Source: Rotaria sp. Silwood1 (taxonomy: Eukaryota > Rotifera > Eurotatoria > Philodinida > Philodinidae). Taken from it: a DNA stretch of 64,000 nt. Below the pieces are notes generated by a model that searched no databases, was not told the origin of the DNA, and saw only the letters and a program-made list of their open reading frames with translations. Below are positions 1 to 10,679 of the stretch, piece by piece (the stretch's first letter is position 1; each line of letters begins with the position of its first letter). The stretch lies in assembly GCA_905250075.1 (NCBI GenBank), contig CAJNOP010000514.1, positions 87,869 through 151,868 on the forward strand. Reading direction: 5' to 3'. The translations under genes were made by a program, and so were the position numbers.

Positions 1-119
1 TTTTAAAAATATGGCTTTTTTATTATTGCATTTTTTACATCGAACATCAAAAGGGATTAGAATTCTTTTTAGTATTACAATGAACAGAAATGAACTGATT
101 GATATATGATTATAGTGAA

Positions 120-1127
120 TTATATATGTTCAACGACAGAAAAAGTTGGTACGCCCACTCGTGAAACTTTGGTAGTCTTCATTCGGATTGTTTGAGTTGG
201 ATCATTTGCTGTAATTTGATTTTCAGGTTTGAACCGAAATATCTTCATTAAAATATTCACAAGTTCTTTTCTGTACACGCGAGCTGATAGAAAGTATAAG
301 ATGACGGATGTGGTATATGATAAACTATAGATAAGCTGAGTTATTCGAAAAATAAAATAATACTCGATAGGGCTTAAGTATTGAATAGGCATAAAGCCCA
401 AAGCATAAGTCGCACTCATTGGTGTACAAAGTACAATATGGCAACCCACTTGAACAAGAAGCATACGAAGAAGTTGATGTTCGGTGCGACGAGATCGCAC
501 AGATGTAGTAGGAAGAACACGAAGCTTCTTTGTATTGTATATAGTCAGGAGGCCGAACATTAACATCAGAAATGGGGGGACAAAACTTATAAGAACTGCT
601 TGTATAGTTGGATAAACACGACCATAAAGTGTTGCTGTTGAAATACGACATGGAATCGCTTGGCCTGGTTGTAAATCGAGTAGTATCAAAGAGCTAATAA
701 AGAATAGTGCAAAAAAACTGAAGACGGACAAAATAGACCATTTAGCCGTAATCGGATTGCTGAGATTTCGTCGTTGAGTGTTTGATGAACTGGCAAAATA
801 TCGATCAATTGAAGCGAGCACAATAAAATAAGGCGACAATATAACAGATACTTGCTGAATATAAAGAATAATTTTGCACCATAATCGAGAATTGCTAGTT
901 GCATCTAATTGATAACCACTGGACAAAAGATTAAACATGAAAAAAAAGATTGAGAAGAACAAATTGTTAGTAGCAAGTGCAAGAAAATAACGAGAACATG
1001 AATGATTGTATAGTGTAGACCTTTTGAGCACAACAATATTGAGTAAATTTCCGACGATACCAATCACCATCAGTGGAGGTAAGATTACCCGCATGAGTAG
1101 AGCAATAAGTTGAAGACGTGGATCCAT
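120..1127 (-). CDS. Rhodopsin-like (class A) G-protein-coupled receptor, single exon, 335 aa
   Basis: Seven hydrophobic segments are visible, consistent with a plasma-membrane receptor. TM1 carries the class A GN pair (residues 26-27). TM3 ends in a canonical DRY (108-110). Cys84 before TM3 and Cys160 in extracellular loop 2 can form the standard disulfide, and TM4 has its Trp (130). Several class A landmarks are altered: the TM2 Asp is replaced by Asn (LALATNN), TM6 reads LCTP (233-236) instead of CWxP, and TM7 lacks a clear NPxxY. Such divergent peptide-receptor-like GPCRs (FMRFamide-receptor-like) form large invertebrate families; the ligand cannot be told. The start is the first ATG of the ORF. 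An AATAAA-type signal on the minus strand lies at 19-24, about 100 nt past the stop. It is intact and has no intron. Confidence 0.9.
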   Translation of the reverse strand: MDPRLQLIALLMRVILPPLMVIGIVGNLLNIVVLKRSTLYNHSCSRYFLALATNNLFFSIFFFMFNLLSSGYQLDATSNSRLWCKIILYIQQVSVILSPYFIVLASIDRYFASSSNTQRRNLSNPITAKWSILSVFSFFALFFISSLILLDLQPGQAIPCRISTATLYGRVYPTIQAVLISFVPPFLMLMFGLLTIYNTKKLRVLPTTSVRSRRTEHQLLRMLLVQVGCHIVLCTPMSATYALGFMPIQYLSPIEYYFIFRITQLIYSLSYTTSVILYFLSARVYRKELVNILMKIFRFKPENQITANDPTQTIRMKTTKVSRVGVPTFSVVEHI

Positions 1128-2790
1128 TATTAGCTTTTTTTCAATTGAACTGATCTAGAATATAAGAGATCATTCTTATTACTAGATTTTTCTTAGTTTC
1201 AGATGTTTTACATTATCAAATCTGTTCGCGAAATTAACGCAAAGCAAGAATATTTTCCCGCTGGAAAAAAGTTATTTTCCTTCAGTCATTGAAAGCAATA
1301 GCATTACATGAAATGCTCATAGAATTTCATAAGAATCTTATGATTCCTGTCTGATATGCTAATGTTTTTTACTCCTACGATCAGTAAACTCTCGTATAAG
1401 GTTAAATTTAGGACTTGAACCTTTGAAGGATCAATCATTAGAGATTACTTCATTATTGAAACTCATTTTGGTGGATAACCTATGTTATTGATATATAAAA
1501 AAAGTGATCTGTTGAATTTGATCTATGGCCAAGAGCTGATCTGATAATAATAACTATCGATCGATTCAAGATTTCTGCTAATAAAACAAGTTCTGATTTT
1601 TGTAATATGATTTGTAAATCAATACTTAAAAAAATTGATAAAGACGTATATTAGTATTAATGAGAATCTCACTGATTATTGGAGTCACTCTCTCCTTAAA
1701 CATCAACCCATGCTGTGACATTTGATATATGAAATAATATTTCATGTGATTTCTCCTAGTTACCGTGCGCAATAAAGATCCTTACATTTTCAAGACGAAA
1801 GCCTAGTACAAAAACGAAAAAATGTCTCTTCATGTGTTCGCTCTCTATGCTAGAGTAACTCAAAGGTGTGCAAGTCAAGTTAGAGTTGACTTCACTTGTT
1901 CAGTTTTGTACAAGAGCATATATGATAATGCATTTTGTGGTGAAATAGTCACTTTCTCAGTGTTTCACTTTAGAAAAATGCAATAATTTCTTGTCACTTA
2001 AATATTTACAGAAACAAAATATTCAGAACCTGATTTGGTTGTGGAGTTTCAAAAATTTGCTTCTGAGTTTCGCTGGCTAAATATTTTTTGGATAATAAAA
2101 AGCTGTTGTGTTACAATGTTCAAAGACTAGTAGAGCAAACATTTCACTATATGATACATGGTTAAATACTACTCTCGCATTAAGAAAGAATTGTATGGAG
2201 CTACATTTTTTCCATCAAAATCAGAAAAGTTTTGTTAACTTTTAAAGAACTTTATTCATGTAAATCATAAGCAGGTAATTTTTGTCTAGCTTTTTTTTAT
2301 TTCGAAACAAGAATTACTTCTTAATTAAACTTGTTTTTTTCAAAGATGAATATACTCATTTGTCAAACACACAATCATGTTGCCGGTTTTTCTAAATAAT
2401 GGATGCAATTAGTTGATAATGTTATCTATTTTACGCATTACAATTCATTAAAAATCTCATACAATATAAGATGTTGACGTGTTCATGTTTTGCGCTGAAT
2501 TAAAATGAGCAGTGCATTATAAAGCATTATACAGATTGAAAAATCACGGAATTGTCTATATTATCAATTTAATGCATTCCAATGCATAGAAAATTTCACG
2601 CATTTCAATCATTCAAAATTCTCATCGAAGTCAATGCCCTTCAATGAATTAGCTTCATGGTCACTTCAAACCACGGCGGTGCATTTCATTTTATCTACGT
2701 ACGATTTAAGTTTTAAATCGTTCTTTTTTCTAATGTATTTTTAAAAACTGTTTAGAAATAAATTGTAAATAACAGCAATCAATCAAATGA
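1128..2790. other. Intergenic, AT-rich
   Basis: I see no coding exon, repeat array or RNA gene here. It is upstream sequence of the minus-strand receptor followed by unassigned AT-rich DNA. Confidence 0.5.
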
Positions 2791-2857
2791 TGGGTGTGGG
2801 TGTGGGTGTGAACGTGCATCCTGCAGAAAAGAAGATCCACACCCACACTCACACCCA
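2791..2857. repeat. Telomere-like hairpin, copy 1
   Basis: Three GGGTGT units, a ~28 nt core containing GTGCATCCTGCAGAAAAGAA, then CCACACCCACACTCACACCC. The arms are complementary, so the unit is an inverted repeat with the G-rich arm first. Confidence 0.8.
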
Positions 2858-3497
2858 TTATTGGAGATGTTATCTTCAGTATATATTGGCTATATTTTCT
2901 TTCTATTCACTAAAATAAACACAAGTGATTTTGCCAAAAAGTTGTGTCGTTTTGGAAAAAAGGTCAATTATTAATTGCTTTTGTTTTAAATGATTTAATG
3001 CATATTAAAATTTTTCGATGGGAAGAAATGGAATCTATTGTTCTTAATTGACGTTGCAGATTTGCAGTCTTTCCGTTCTCATCTGAACGTCTTTTTATTG
3101 AGAATTTAATGTGTTTCTTATTCTGGTTGATCGAAATTCATTATAAAATTAGATGAGACGAGCAGCCGAGACGTTGGTCGAGTTAAATATATGAATATAT
3201 CTATAACACAGTAAAATGGAATACTATTTGAGTAAAAACTACATAATTGATTTACATTAAGAACATATATAAAGCCTGAGACTTAGTTTATATTCGAATC
3301 AATACGGCAAGAAACAGAACTACTTGTTTAAATCTTACAATTTAAAACGCGTACTAAAGTCGAAGAATATAATGACCTTGCCTTTTTATTTGTCTCTCAA
3401 GAAGCTGTTACAATAAATAATTCAGCCATAAATGAGAAAGTTGTCTTATTAATTAAGGTTATTCATACAACGTCATGAAACGATTTGTATGCTGAAG

Positions 3498-3765
3498 AAG
3501 ATCATCTATTCTAAGCAATTAAATGTGATCCTAAAAACTTTCGTGATATAATTCTTCTAAAAGTCGATCAAGAAGAAAAACAAATCATACCAATGACGGT
3601 ATGAATTCATGGATGTGTGACAAACTCGAATTTATAGTAGACGCTGATCATAAAACATTGAAAAAAGAAAACGATATCATTAAGAGAAAAGCTTGTCAAC
3701 GCAGCTCACTTGGGGCTAAAATGTGAAACTCACATGTATTTTCTAGTCTGGTTTAACGAACACAA
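3498..3765 (+). pseudogene. Decayed coding fragment; its end resembles a hAT transposase C-terminal segment
   Basis: Coding-like reading (AIKCDPKNFRDIILL..., then MNSWMCDKLEFIVD...) is interrupted by a stop and a frame change. The last ~70 bp, from 3688, reads KACQRSSLGAKM and matches, with changes, a segment at 53717-53765 inside a hAT element (KACQRSLFWATM) and another at 9671-9760. I take these as three dispersed remnants of related transposase C-termini. The first part of the fragment is not recognised. Confidence 0.4.
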
Positions 3766-4218
3766 AATACTGGATGTAAAAAATCACTCGTAGACTTTTT
3801 TGCAGAAGAATCAACCATTAGAATTGGGATTTCTCTAATTTCTGCATTTATAATCGAAATTTTTATTTTAATATCAGCGCACTAATTTGTTTCCGCACTG
3901 TTGCTATCTACTTTTTATTTTTCATTTTTTTTAAATTTTTTTTTCTTAATTTAATATTGTTATCAATGCAATCATTATATTTAACGGGAGAAGAATATGT
4001 CTGATTTAAATATAGAGGAGATGTGCAGTAGATGTCAACCCCCTACTAATATATATCTCAAGGAATTCACCAGCACAGTTATTCATTTCTTTTCAAAATT
4101 ATAGCTTAATCGACTTTGAAAACAAATCTAGCGAGCCTGACGTCAGTGTGCCTGAACCGTTGAGATCTGTAATGGAAAGCGTAGTATCTATAATGGAAGA
4201 GAAGATGTGAGTAATCGG

Positions 4219-4402
4219 GTGTGGGTGTGAGTGTGGGTGTGGGTGTGGGTGTGAGTGTGGGTGTGGGTGTCGGTGTGGGTGTGGGTGTGGGTGTGGGTGT
4301 GGGTGTGGGTGTGGGTGTGGGTGTGGGTGTGGGTGTGGGTGTGGTGTGGGTGTGGATGTCGGTAAAGAAAAGACTTGGCTACACCCACACCCACACCTAC
4401 CC
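4219..4402. repeat. Telomere-like hairpin, copy 2 (longest uninterrupted G-rich array)
   Basis: About 135 bp of nearly pure (GTGTGG)n, then core GATGTCGGTAAAGAAAAGAC, then CACCCACACCCACACCTACCC. Long His/Pro- or Gly/Val-rich ORFs here are artefacts of the repeat. Confidence 0.85.
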
Positions 4403-4611
4403 ATCTCAAAACAATCTCGACGCCCCCCTCTCCCCTTCAATCTTGGTGACCTCGGGACACCTCTATGAATCGGCCCTGAACTCTTTTTATCAAAACAGAT
4501 GCTGTAAATGTCATTTGATGGATATCAGACTAGTTATCTACCAGACACTGATCGAGTATTCATTCTTGATAGCAAACAGGCTCTTTATTAATCCATCACT
4601 CTCAGCACAAT

Positions 4612-4845
4612 TGAACTCGATCAAAATTCACCTATTGAAGTCGAACTACATCATTGCAAGATTGAACTCGACTCGAACTCGACTCGAACTCGAACATATA
4701 ATCTCAAGTTCGAGTCGAGTTCGAGTTTACATATTCGAGTTCAAATCGAGTTCGAGTTTACATGTTCGAGTTTGAGTCGAGTTCAATCTTACAACGTTTG
4801 ACTCGGAAACTCGAAGTCGCGTTCGGGATTGGTACATGTCTATAT
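4612..4845. repeat. Palindromic TCGAG/TCGAAC array
   Basis: Many copies of GAACTCGACTC on one side (4612-4700) and GAGTCGAGTTCGAG on the other (4700-4790) can fold into a large hairpin. The right edge, GGGATTGGTACATGTCTA (ends about 4842), resembles the end of an Ac-like hAT element in style, but no matching left end was found, so this is a possible truncated transposon end. Confidence 0.55.
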
Positions 4846-5044
4846 ATCAATAAATAGGTTACGTGGTTGGGTGATCGTTAGTGAAGGTATATTGACTGCT
4901 ATGGACCGGTTTATATAGATCTTTTTGGTAGTAGTAGATTTGTATAAACATATCTGCATCGGTTATACATGTTTACAACAAAAAAATCTGTAGAAAACGC
5001 TATATGAGTATGGCCCATATTCGTGTCAAAAATTAGCTTATGGA

Positions 5045-5700
5045 GTTCTATGGGTGTTAGTATGCATACGCTAAAGTGTTTGTATGTAATATAAGAGAGC
5101 TCCCGGGTGTCGTGATCAGGGCTCTCGATTGTTTTTGAGAGTGGCGGGGGCTAAAGTTTTTTTTCTTTTGCCAGACAGTTCACAAAAACTTGGCAGACAG
5201 TCACTTATTTTTTTGGGGACTTCCCAATTTTTCATTAAAAGTGATGACGGGGGGGGTAGCGCGACGAAGATACCTCTACCCCCCCTCCAGGACTCAGTAA
5301 AATCTTCGGGAAAAATTGTGTCAACACAAAAATTTTTCACCGCTCATATTATCACGTGACCAGTCGACTGCAGCCGTAAAATTAAATTTCGCAGACTATA
5401 TTACACATTTTTGTCAGACAGTATTAAAAATTTTCGCAGACACGCTTAAAAAATGCCGGGAGCTAGCCCCCGGCACATCGTGGGGCCTGGTCGTGATTGA
5501 GGGGAATCATTTTTCAATGTTTGCTGACAGTTTTTTTTCTTATGACTCGTAGAAAGTGGGTGTTAGTGGATGTTAGTAAACATAACTCCCTACGGTTTGG
5601 GTGTTAGTAAAGGTCACTTATATACGATCTTATAAAGTTGGGTGTTTGCGGTGTTAGTATAAATTACGAATACCCAATGAAAGCTATCGCCGCATAACTA
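5045..5700. repeat. GGGTGTTAGTA-type short repeats flanking the MITE
   Basis: The phrase TGGGTGTTAGTA recurs left of the MITE (about 5050) and several times right of it (about 5560-5660), suggesting that the MITE landed in an older degenerate minisatellite. Confidence 0.5.
5109..5497. mobile_element. hAT-type MITE, 373 bp, with 8-bp target duplication
   Basis: The element runs 5117-5489. It is bracketed by the perfect 8-bp direct repeat GTCGTGAT (5109-5116 and 5490-5497). The ends are imperfect inverted repeats starting CAGGGCTCTCGAT and CAGGCCCCACGAT, both followed further in by GGGGGCTA. Eight-bp duplications and CAG ends are the hAT signature. Inside, GNCAGACAGT-like motifs recur (5168, 5191, 5389, 5412, 5435). 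There is no transposase, so the element is non-autonomous. Confidence 0.85.
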
Positions 5701-5719
5701 ACAAGATCAAAATATTAGC

Positions 5720-5993
5720 GGGTGTGGGTGTGGATGTGTGAGTGTGTGGGTATATGGGTGTGGGTGTGGATATAGATAAAAACAAGACCCACATCCACCC
5801 ACCCTCACACCCACACCCCCACCCACGCCCACACCCCACACCCGGATGGGGTGGGTGGGTGTGTGGATGTGAATAGGTGAAAAGAGAATACCAATAAACT
5901 CACACTCACACTCAGACCCACACCCATACCCACCCATAGCGACAACCACACCCACAAGCACCCACACCCACACCTGCACCTCATACCCACCTT
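5720..5993. repeat. Telomere-like hairpins, copies 3 and 4 in tandem
   Basis: Two successive G-arm/core/C-arm units. The first core is GATATAGATAAAAACAAGAC. The second is GATGTGAATAGGTGAAAAGA. The arms are degenerate GTGTGG and CCACAC repeats. Confidence 0.8.
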
Positions 5994-6575
5994 ACCCTTG
6001 TTTTTTTAAATCACGCTATTTGTTTTAAGTAGTTCTTTTTCGATGCCCTTTCTTTATAGACATATAATCCACAGAAGGCCATGTTTTTTGATTTTTCTAG
6101 CTGAGGAAATTTTTCGAAATAGTTTTAACGGTTGAGGAAATTTTTCTTTTTTACGGCCGATTCTGCACCTTTACACACTCCACACCCTCTTTTGATCTAC
6201 GAACAACATATATTTTTACACAAGATAGAAAAAGAACAAAGATGAAATTTAATTTTCTCTCTCTTTCGAAAATTTTCATAATGCAATTCAAACATAGAGC
6301 ATGTATGAGAACTGTATCATTATACGATGTTTCTTTAAACAAGAAAATTATTAAAAAAAACAATCTTCTCAACTCATATAATTTTAATTTATACACCGCC
6401 TCAATGAAGCTCGATGTGTACATCTAATTTATATAGCAAAAAAGAAGAAAGGATTTTTTTCAATCATAAATAAAATTACAATGATGATAGATCAAACTCA
6501 TATACAGGTAAAAAAAAGGTACGCATTCTAATAATTACTATCTCGTTGACTTGTTATAAAGATAATGTTTTTTAG

Positions 6576-7016
6576 CTTCTGCGTTACCAATCAAACCAAA
6601 TGTTATAAAAGATGAAAAACATCTATCAAAAAGAAACAGACGACCAAGCAATGTCATTTATGTAACTGTTCGAGCACCAAGCAGCAGTAAATCGATAAAC
6701 AATGAATCTATTAATCGTCATAATAGTTCACGCTCGGTTAGATATTTGAATTTATGTTATTTATATTCAATCTCTTTTGCCTCAGTAGGTTCTGACTGCT
6801 TTAGAAAATTACAATCAAAAACAAAATGATGAAAGAACTCCATCGGTCAATAAAATTCGACAGCGTCATCATTCTTTTTCAACAGTAAGAAAAAAGACTG
6901 CGGAAACAAAATACAACAAAGACAGAAAAGCTATTCGAAATGTTTGCCAAAATATTTCATTAATATTCTGGTCAGATAAGTTTGCAAATGAAGTTATTGC
7001 AAGAGTATATGCCTAA
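6576..7016 (+). CDS. Unrecognised two-exon coding segment, 5' end not found
   Basis: Exon A (6576-6736, after a TTTTTTAG acceptor, donor GTTAGA) joins in frame to exon B (6789-7016, after TAG, stop TAA). Together they give about 129 residues, beginning ASALPIKPNVIKDEKHLSKR and ending FANEVIARVYA. The protein is basic and rich in Ser, Arg and Asn, with no membrane segment. Exon A requires an upstream exon ending in phase 1; the ATG at 6481 does not supply it in frame, so the start is open. It lies about 0.6 kb before the NHL gene on the same strand and could be a neighbour or a remnant. I do not recognise the family. Gene status rests on the long open frames across a consistent splice. Confidence 0.5.
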
Positions 7017-7146
7017 TTCAAGGTCGAATTTTAATGAAGCTTCAACTGCATAAGATGACCTTGAAAATAATTGAAAAAATATCTAGCACTTGCTTATGGC
7101 AAAAGAAAAAATTTACATCAGTATCAATTATTATTCATCTAAGACT

Positions 7147-7344
7147 TTCAGAAACAGAGGTGCAGAATCTTCCAAAAATCCAAAAATTTCCCCCCACGCA
7201 AAAAAGTTTTTTGAAAAATTTCCCCACTGTATCTTTTTTTGGCCAGCGGGTTTTTCCGAAATTTCCCTATTATTTGAGTTTTTCAAAAAATTTCCCTCCC
7301 CGCGCGGGGGCGCATGAGGAAGATTCTGCACCTCTGTTCAGAAA
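7147..7344. mobile_element. hAT-type MITE, 182 bp, perfect TIRs and perfect 8-bp target duplication
   Basis: The element occupies 7155-7336. Its 19-bp terminal inverted repeats are perfect (CAGAGGTGCAGAATCTTCC at 7155-7173 and its complement at 7318-7336). The target duplication is TTCAGAAA at 7147-7154 and 7337-7344. The interior is A/T runs plus a CG-rich patch (CCCCGCGCGGGGGCGC). The perfect ends suggest recent insertion. It has no coding capacity. Confidence 0.93.
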
Positions 7345-7644
7345 GCTGCCTCATCTTTATTCTGGCTTGTGTGCCCTCTGTAACTCTTAAGGGGCATACC
7401 TCAGCATGCAAAGCAGGTGGGACAGCACGTGAACGAAGTTCAGATCCAGAGGGTACAACGCCTCACGTGCCTCTCAGTTACGTCTCTGTAACCCGTTCTA
7501 CACTCATTCTTACAGAAGCTTCATTTATATTCAAGCTCGAATTAGTCAACCGATGTATTGCAAATATTTATTATAGAGAAAGTTCGACCAATAAATTGAT
7601 TCTATCATTTTTCTCTTTGTTGATTTCAGCTTGAACAAGTGATA

Positions 7645-9270
7645 ATGCAACCAACTCGATTACCATTTATTTCATCGAAAAGAGCGTATGTATTCACTCT
7701 TCTTAAATAATTATCAAAGAAATCTTTTCATTTAGAAAAAAACGTCAACGCTTATGTACCAGAAAAAAAATGCTTGCGATCATCATCTGTACCATTATTC
7801 TTATTTTAATTGGTGCAGCTATTGGTATTGCATTAGGTGTTAGTTTGAATAGAAGTACAGGTAGGGTTTTATTGATAAGAAATAAGATCAAAATGAAAAC
7901 TTATACTAGGATTTTTCAAGACAGTCTTTATCTTTTTTTTTTAATTTATTCTATTTTAGATGCCGTCGATTCATGTGAGTGATGGAAACATTCTTTTTTG
8001 TGAAACTCGAACTGAAGGAAATATAGAAGTAGAAATTCATACACACCGCCTCCTTTATAAACCGTGAGAGACATAGTCATAAAATCGAAGTCTGTTGCAG
8101 AATTATTGTGAAACACGATTGGACTTAAAATAGCTCTTTTATCTTGTTTTTTGACACTCACTGTAACATATGTTGGTAAATTCTTTCATATAAAATGCAA
8201 AAAAATTCCATTGTGTTTCACATTTTAATCTCAGAGAGTTTTTATTTAAAATGAATAATATATTGTTTAATAGGTAGTTTTCGATGGAATCCAACTGGAA
8301 TTGTAGTACTTGGTAATGGGACAGCTGGTTCGGGATCAAATCAATTAAATAGACCATTTGGAATTTATATAGATAATAATGACATATTATATATAACAGA
8401 TTTTGGAAATAATCGAATACAAAGAATGATATTATCTACTGGTGTCATAACAACAATTGCCGGGAATATTACAGCAGGAAAATAGTAATACTCAATTAAA
8501 TGGTCCTGAATTTGTTTATCCTGATGGAAATCAAAATATTTATGTACCTGATTACTATAATTACCGTATTCAAAGATTCCCATCGGGATCATTGATCGGT
8601 ACCACAATCGCAGGAACGGGAACACCTGGAAATGCTACAAATCAATTTAATGGAATAAAAAATATTTGGTTAGATTCATCCTATCAATATTTATATGAAG
8701 TTGAATCATTAAATAATCGTGTTATGAGATTTTCAACTAATTCAATAAATGGTACCGCTGGAACAGGTAAATTTCCGAAGTTTTTTTTTTTCAAATAATT
8801 TCTTTGATTTATTTTTGCATTTAGTTGTTGCAGGTGGAAATAATCCTGGAAATAATACAGATCAATTAAATAATCCCCAAGGAATTTATTATGATACATC
8901 ATCAAACTCAATGTATATTGCAAATTATGGTGGACATACAATAATTAAATGGATACCAGGTGCATCAAACGGATCAGTTGCTGCTGGAACCTCAGGTGAA
9001 AGTGGAAATACTTCATCATTACTTAATTCTCCATTGGATGTTCGAGTTGATCAATATCAGAATATTTATGTTGCAGATTCGAGAAATTTTAGAATACAAA
9101 GGTTTTGTGTAAAAAATGGAAATCAAGGTACTACAATAGCTGGAGGAAATGGAGCGGGTAATTCATCTATACATTTAGCTCAACCAAGAAGTTTACATTT
9201 TGATTCTCAAATGAATTTATATGTTAGTGATACTACCAATCATAGAATTATTAAATTTGTTAAAGTTTAA
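7645..9270 (+). CDS. Type II membrane NHL-repeat (beta-propeller) protein; one frameshift
   Basis: Exons by frame continuity: 7645-7685, 7736-7860, 7960-7974, 8274-8766, 8825-9270. The N-terminus is a short basic cytoplasmic tail (KKRQRLCTRKK), then one membrane span (IIICTIILILIGAAIGIALG), then an extracellular propeller with repeated NHL signatures (LNRPFGIYID, LYITDFGNNRIQR, LNSPLDVRVDQ, NIYVADSRNFRIQR, LYVSDTTNHRIIK). NHL propellers act as binding platforms; the ligand is unknown. In exon 4 the run GGAAAATAG (about 8476-8484) has one A too many: removing it restores the expected AGNSNTQLNGP. It is therefore either a pseudogene, a recent mutation or an assembly error. Intron 3 (7975-8273) is long compared with the ~50 bp neighbours. 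An AATAAA lies at 9306. Confidence 0.85.
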
Positions 9271-10604
9271 TTTATTTTATCAATAAGACATACCATTTAA
9301 ATATAAATAAAGAACATTTATTTCTAATCGTGAATCTTTTTGAAAATTAGCTATTTTTTTAATAAAAAGATTTTGTCATATAGATTATCAGTATAATTAC
9401 TCAAGGGTAAATCGAAGCAAAATACTGTTTTGTTTGTTATGATAGTTTTCAATATATGGTATATAATATGTTTATTGATAGACGGACATGTCAAAAGTTA
9501 CTTTTTTCGTGAGAAAATTATATGTTTGATGCAATCTGTTTCTTAAAAAATGTTAACAAAATCTTAACCTATATCTTGTTTTGATGTTTAGGAGATTTTT
9601 AAGAATTATGTTATGGTATGACATATATTTGCATAAACACATAATGACAGATAGTTCATTTCTTAATAAAAAAGCGTGTCACTACAGCACCTGTCGAACT
9701 AAAATGTGGAACTTAGAGATCTTCATTAGCTCATTATACTGATACAAAACAAGTAGAGGGACGAAACTCCAAAAGATGATAGTTGCTCTCTATTAATAGT
9801 AAATTCTCAGAAAAAAGTTTTATTTTATTTATTTCTGCAACAGATATACTCGCTAAGCATATTTTCAATAGAACCGATTGTGATTTTCCTGTTTCGTTTG
9901 TAGCCGTCAACATAAAAAAAACTTCTTAATGTTACACAAGAAAGAATATATTGTCTCATTCACGCTCAACATAAAAATACGAGAAAACGTAGCTTTTAGA
10001 TGAATGCATGACAAAAATGCAGAGGACCATTCAAAATACTGATTGTCTGAAGTAAAGAATAGTGCAAATATGTACATTCGCATCTAATTATCCTATCAAA
10101 TATGTCATAGAAATCAAAGTGTTTATTATTAATTCAATTTAGTTAAATCTGCTAAAAAAATTAAGATGCTAATCGAGTTAAAATCATTAATAATTATAAT
10201 TCAATCAATTTTAACTCCTATACTAATTACAGATAAAAAGAAACTGGAGTTACCTCTGTAATATAGGTGCCAAATAATCATCAAGCAATCACTTAATTGA
10301 CCAGTTATTATAGAATCGATTTCAATTCAGAAAAGTTTCAAACAATGATCTCATGTATACTCTCTTTAGTAAAATTTAGACGAAAGAAACATGTTTCAAT
10401 TATTACATTTTACATCCTATATAAATTCTTGAAACAGTTCCAATGACTGTATTCATCAATTTATTATTGTCATCATAGTTGGCAATTTCAAACAAGTTAC
10501 TACGTCGTAGGTAGAAATAATGATATTGTCTGGCTAAGCTCATATGCTGGTAGCTTTATCAAATAGAAGAGAATCACAAAGAATAGTTCAAAAAAATGAG
10601 GGTA
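9271..10604. other. Intergenic, with a small hAT-related fragment
   Basis: No gene seen. At 9671-9760 the sequence reads KACHYSTCRTKMWN in one frame and aligns at DNA level with the fragments at 3688 and 53717, so it is probably a third remnant of the same transposase region. Confidence 0.4.
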
Positions 10605-10679
10605 GGGTGTGGGTGTGGGTAGATGTGCGTGTTGGAGTCGCTGAATTGAAGATTCACATTCACACCCACACCCACACCC
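10605..10679. repeat. Telomere-like hairpin, copy 5 (core family B)
   Basis: GGGTGTGGGTGTGGG, then a core that reads on the minus strand ATCTTCAATTCAGCGACTCC, then CACACCCACACCCACACCC. The core is nearly identical, in the opposite orientation, to that of the copy at 17033. Confidence 0.85.

Noticed and set aside
4099..4440. Long His/Pro, His/Thr and Gly/Val ORFs over TGTGGG arrays (also at 5707, 17037, 19505, 22498, 22617, 26092)
   Set aside because: They are translations of a 6-bp repeat, open in several frames at once; no real gene.
7034..7390. 118-aa ORF running through the MITE
   Set aside because: It crosses both MITE borders and has a low-complexity Lys/Phe/Pro make-up dictated by the element.
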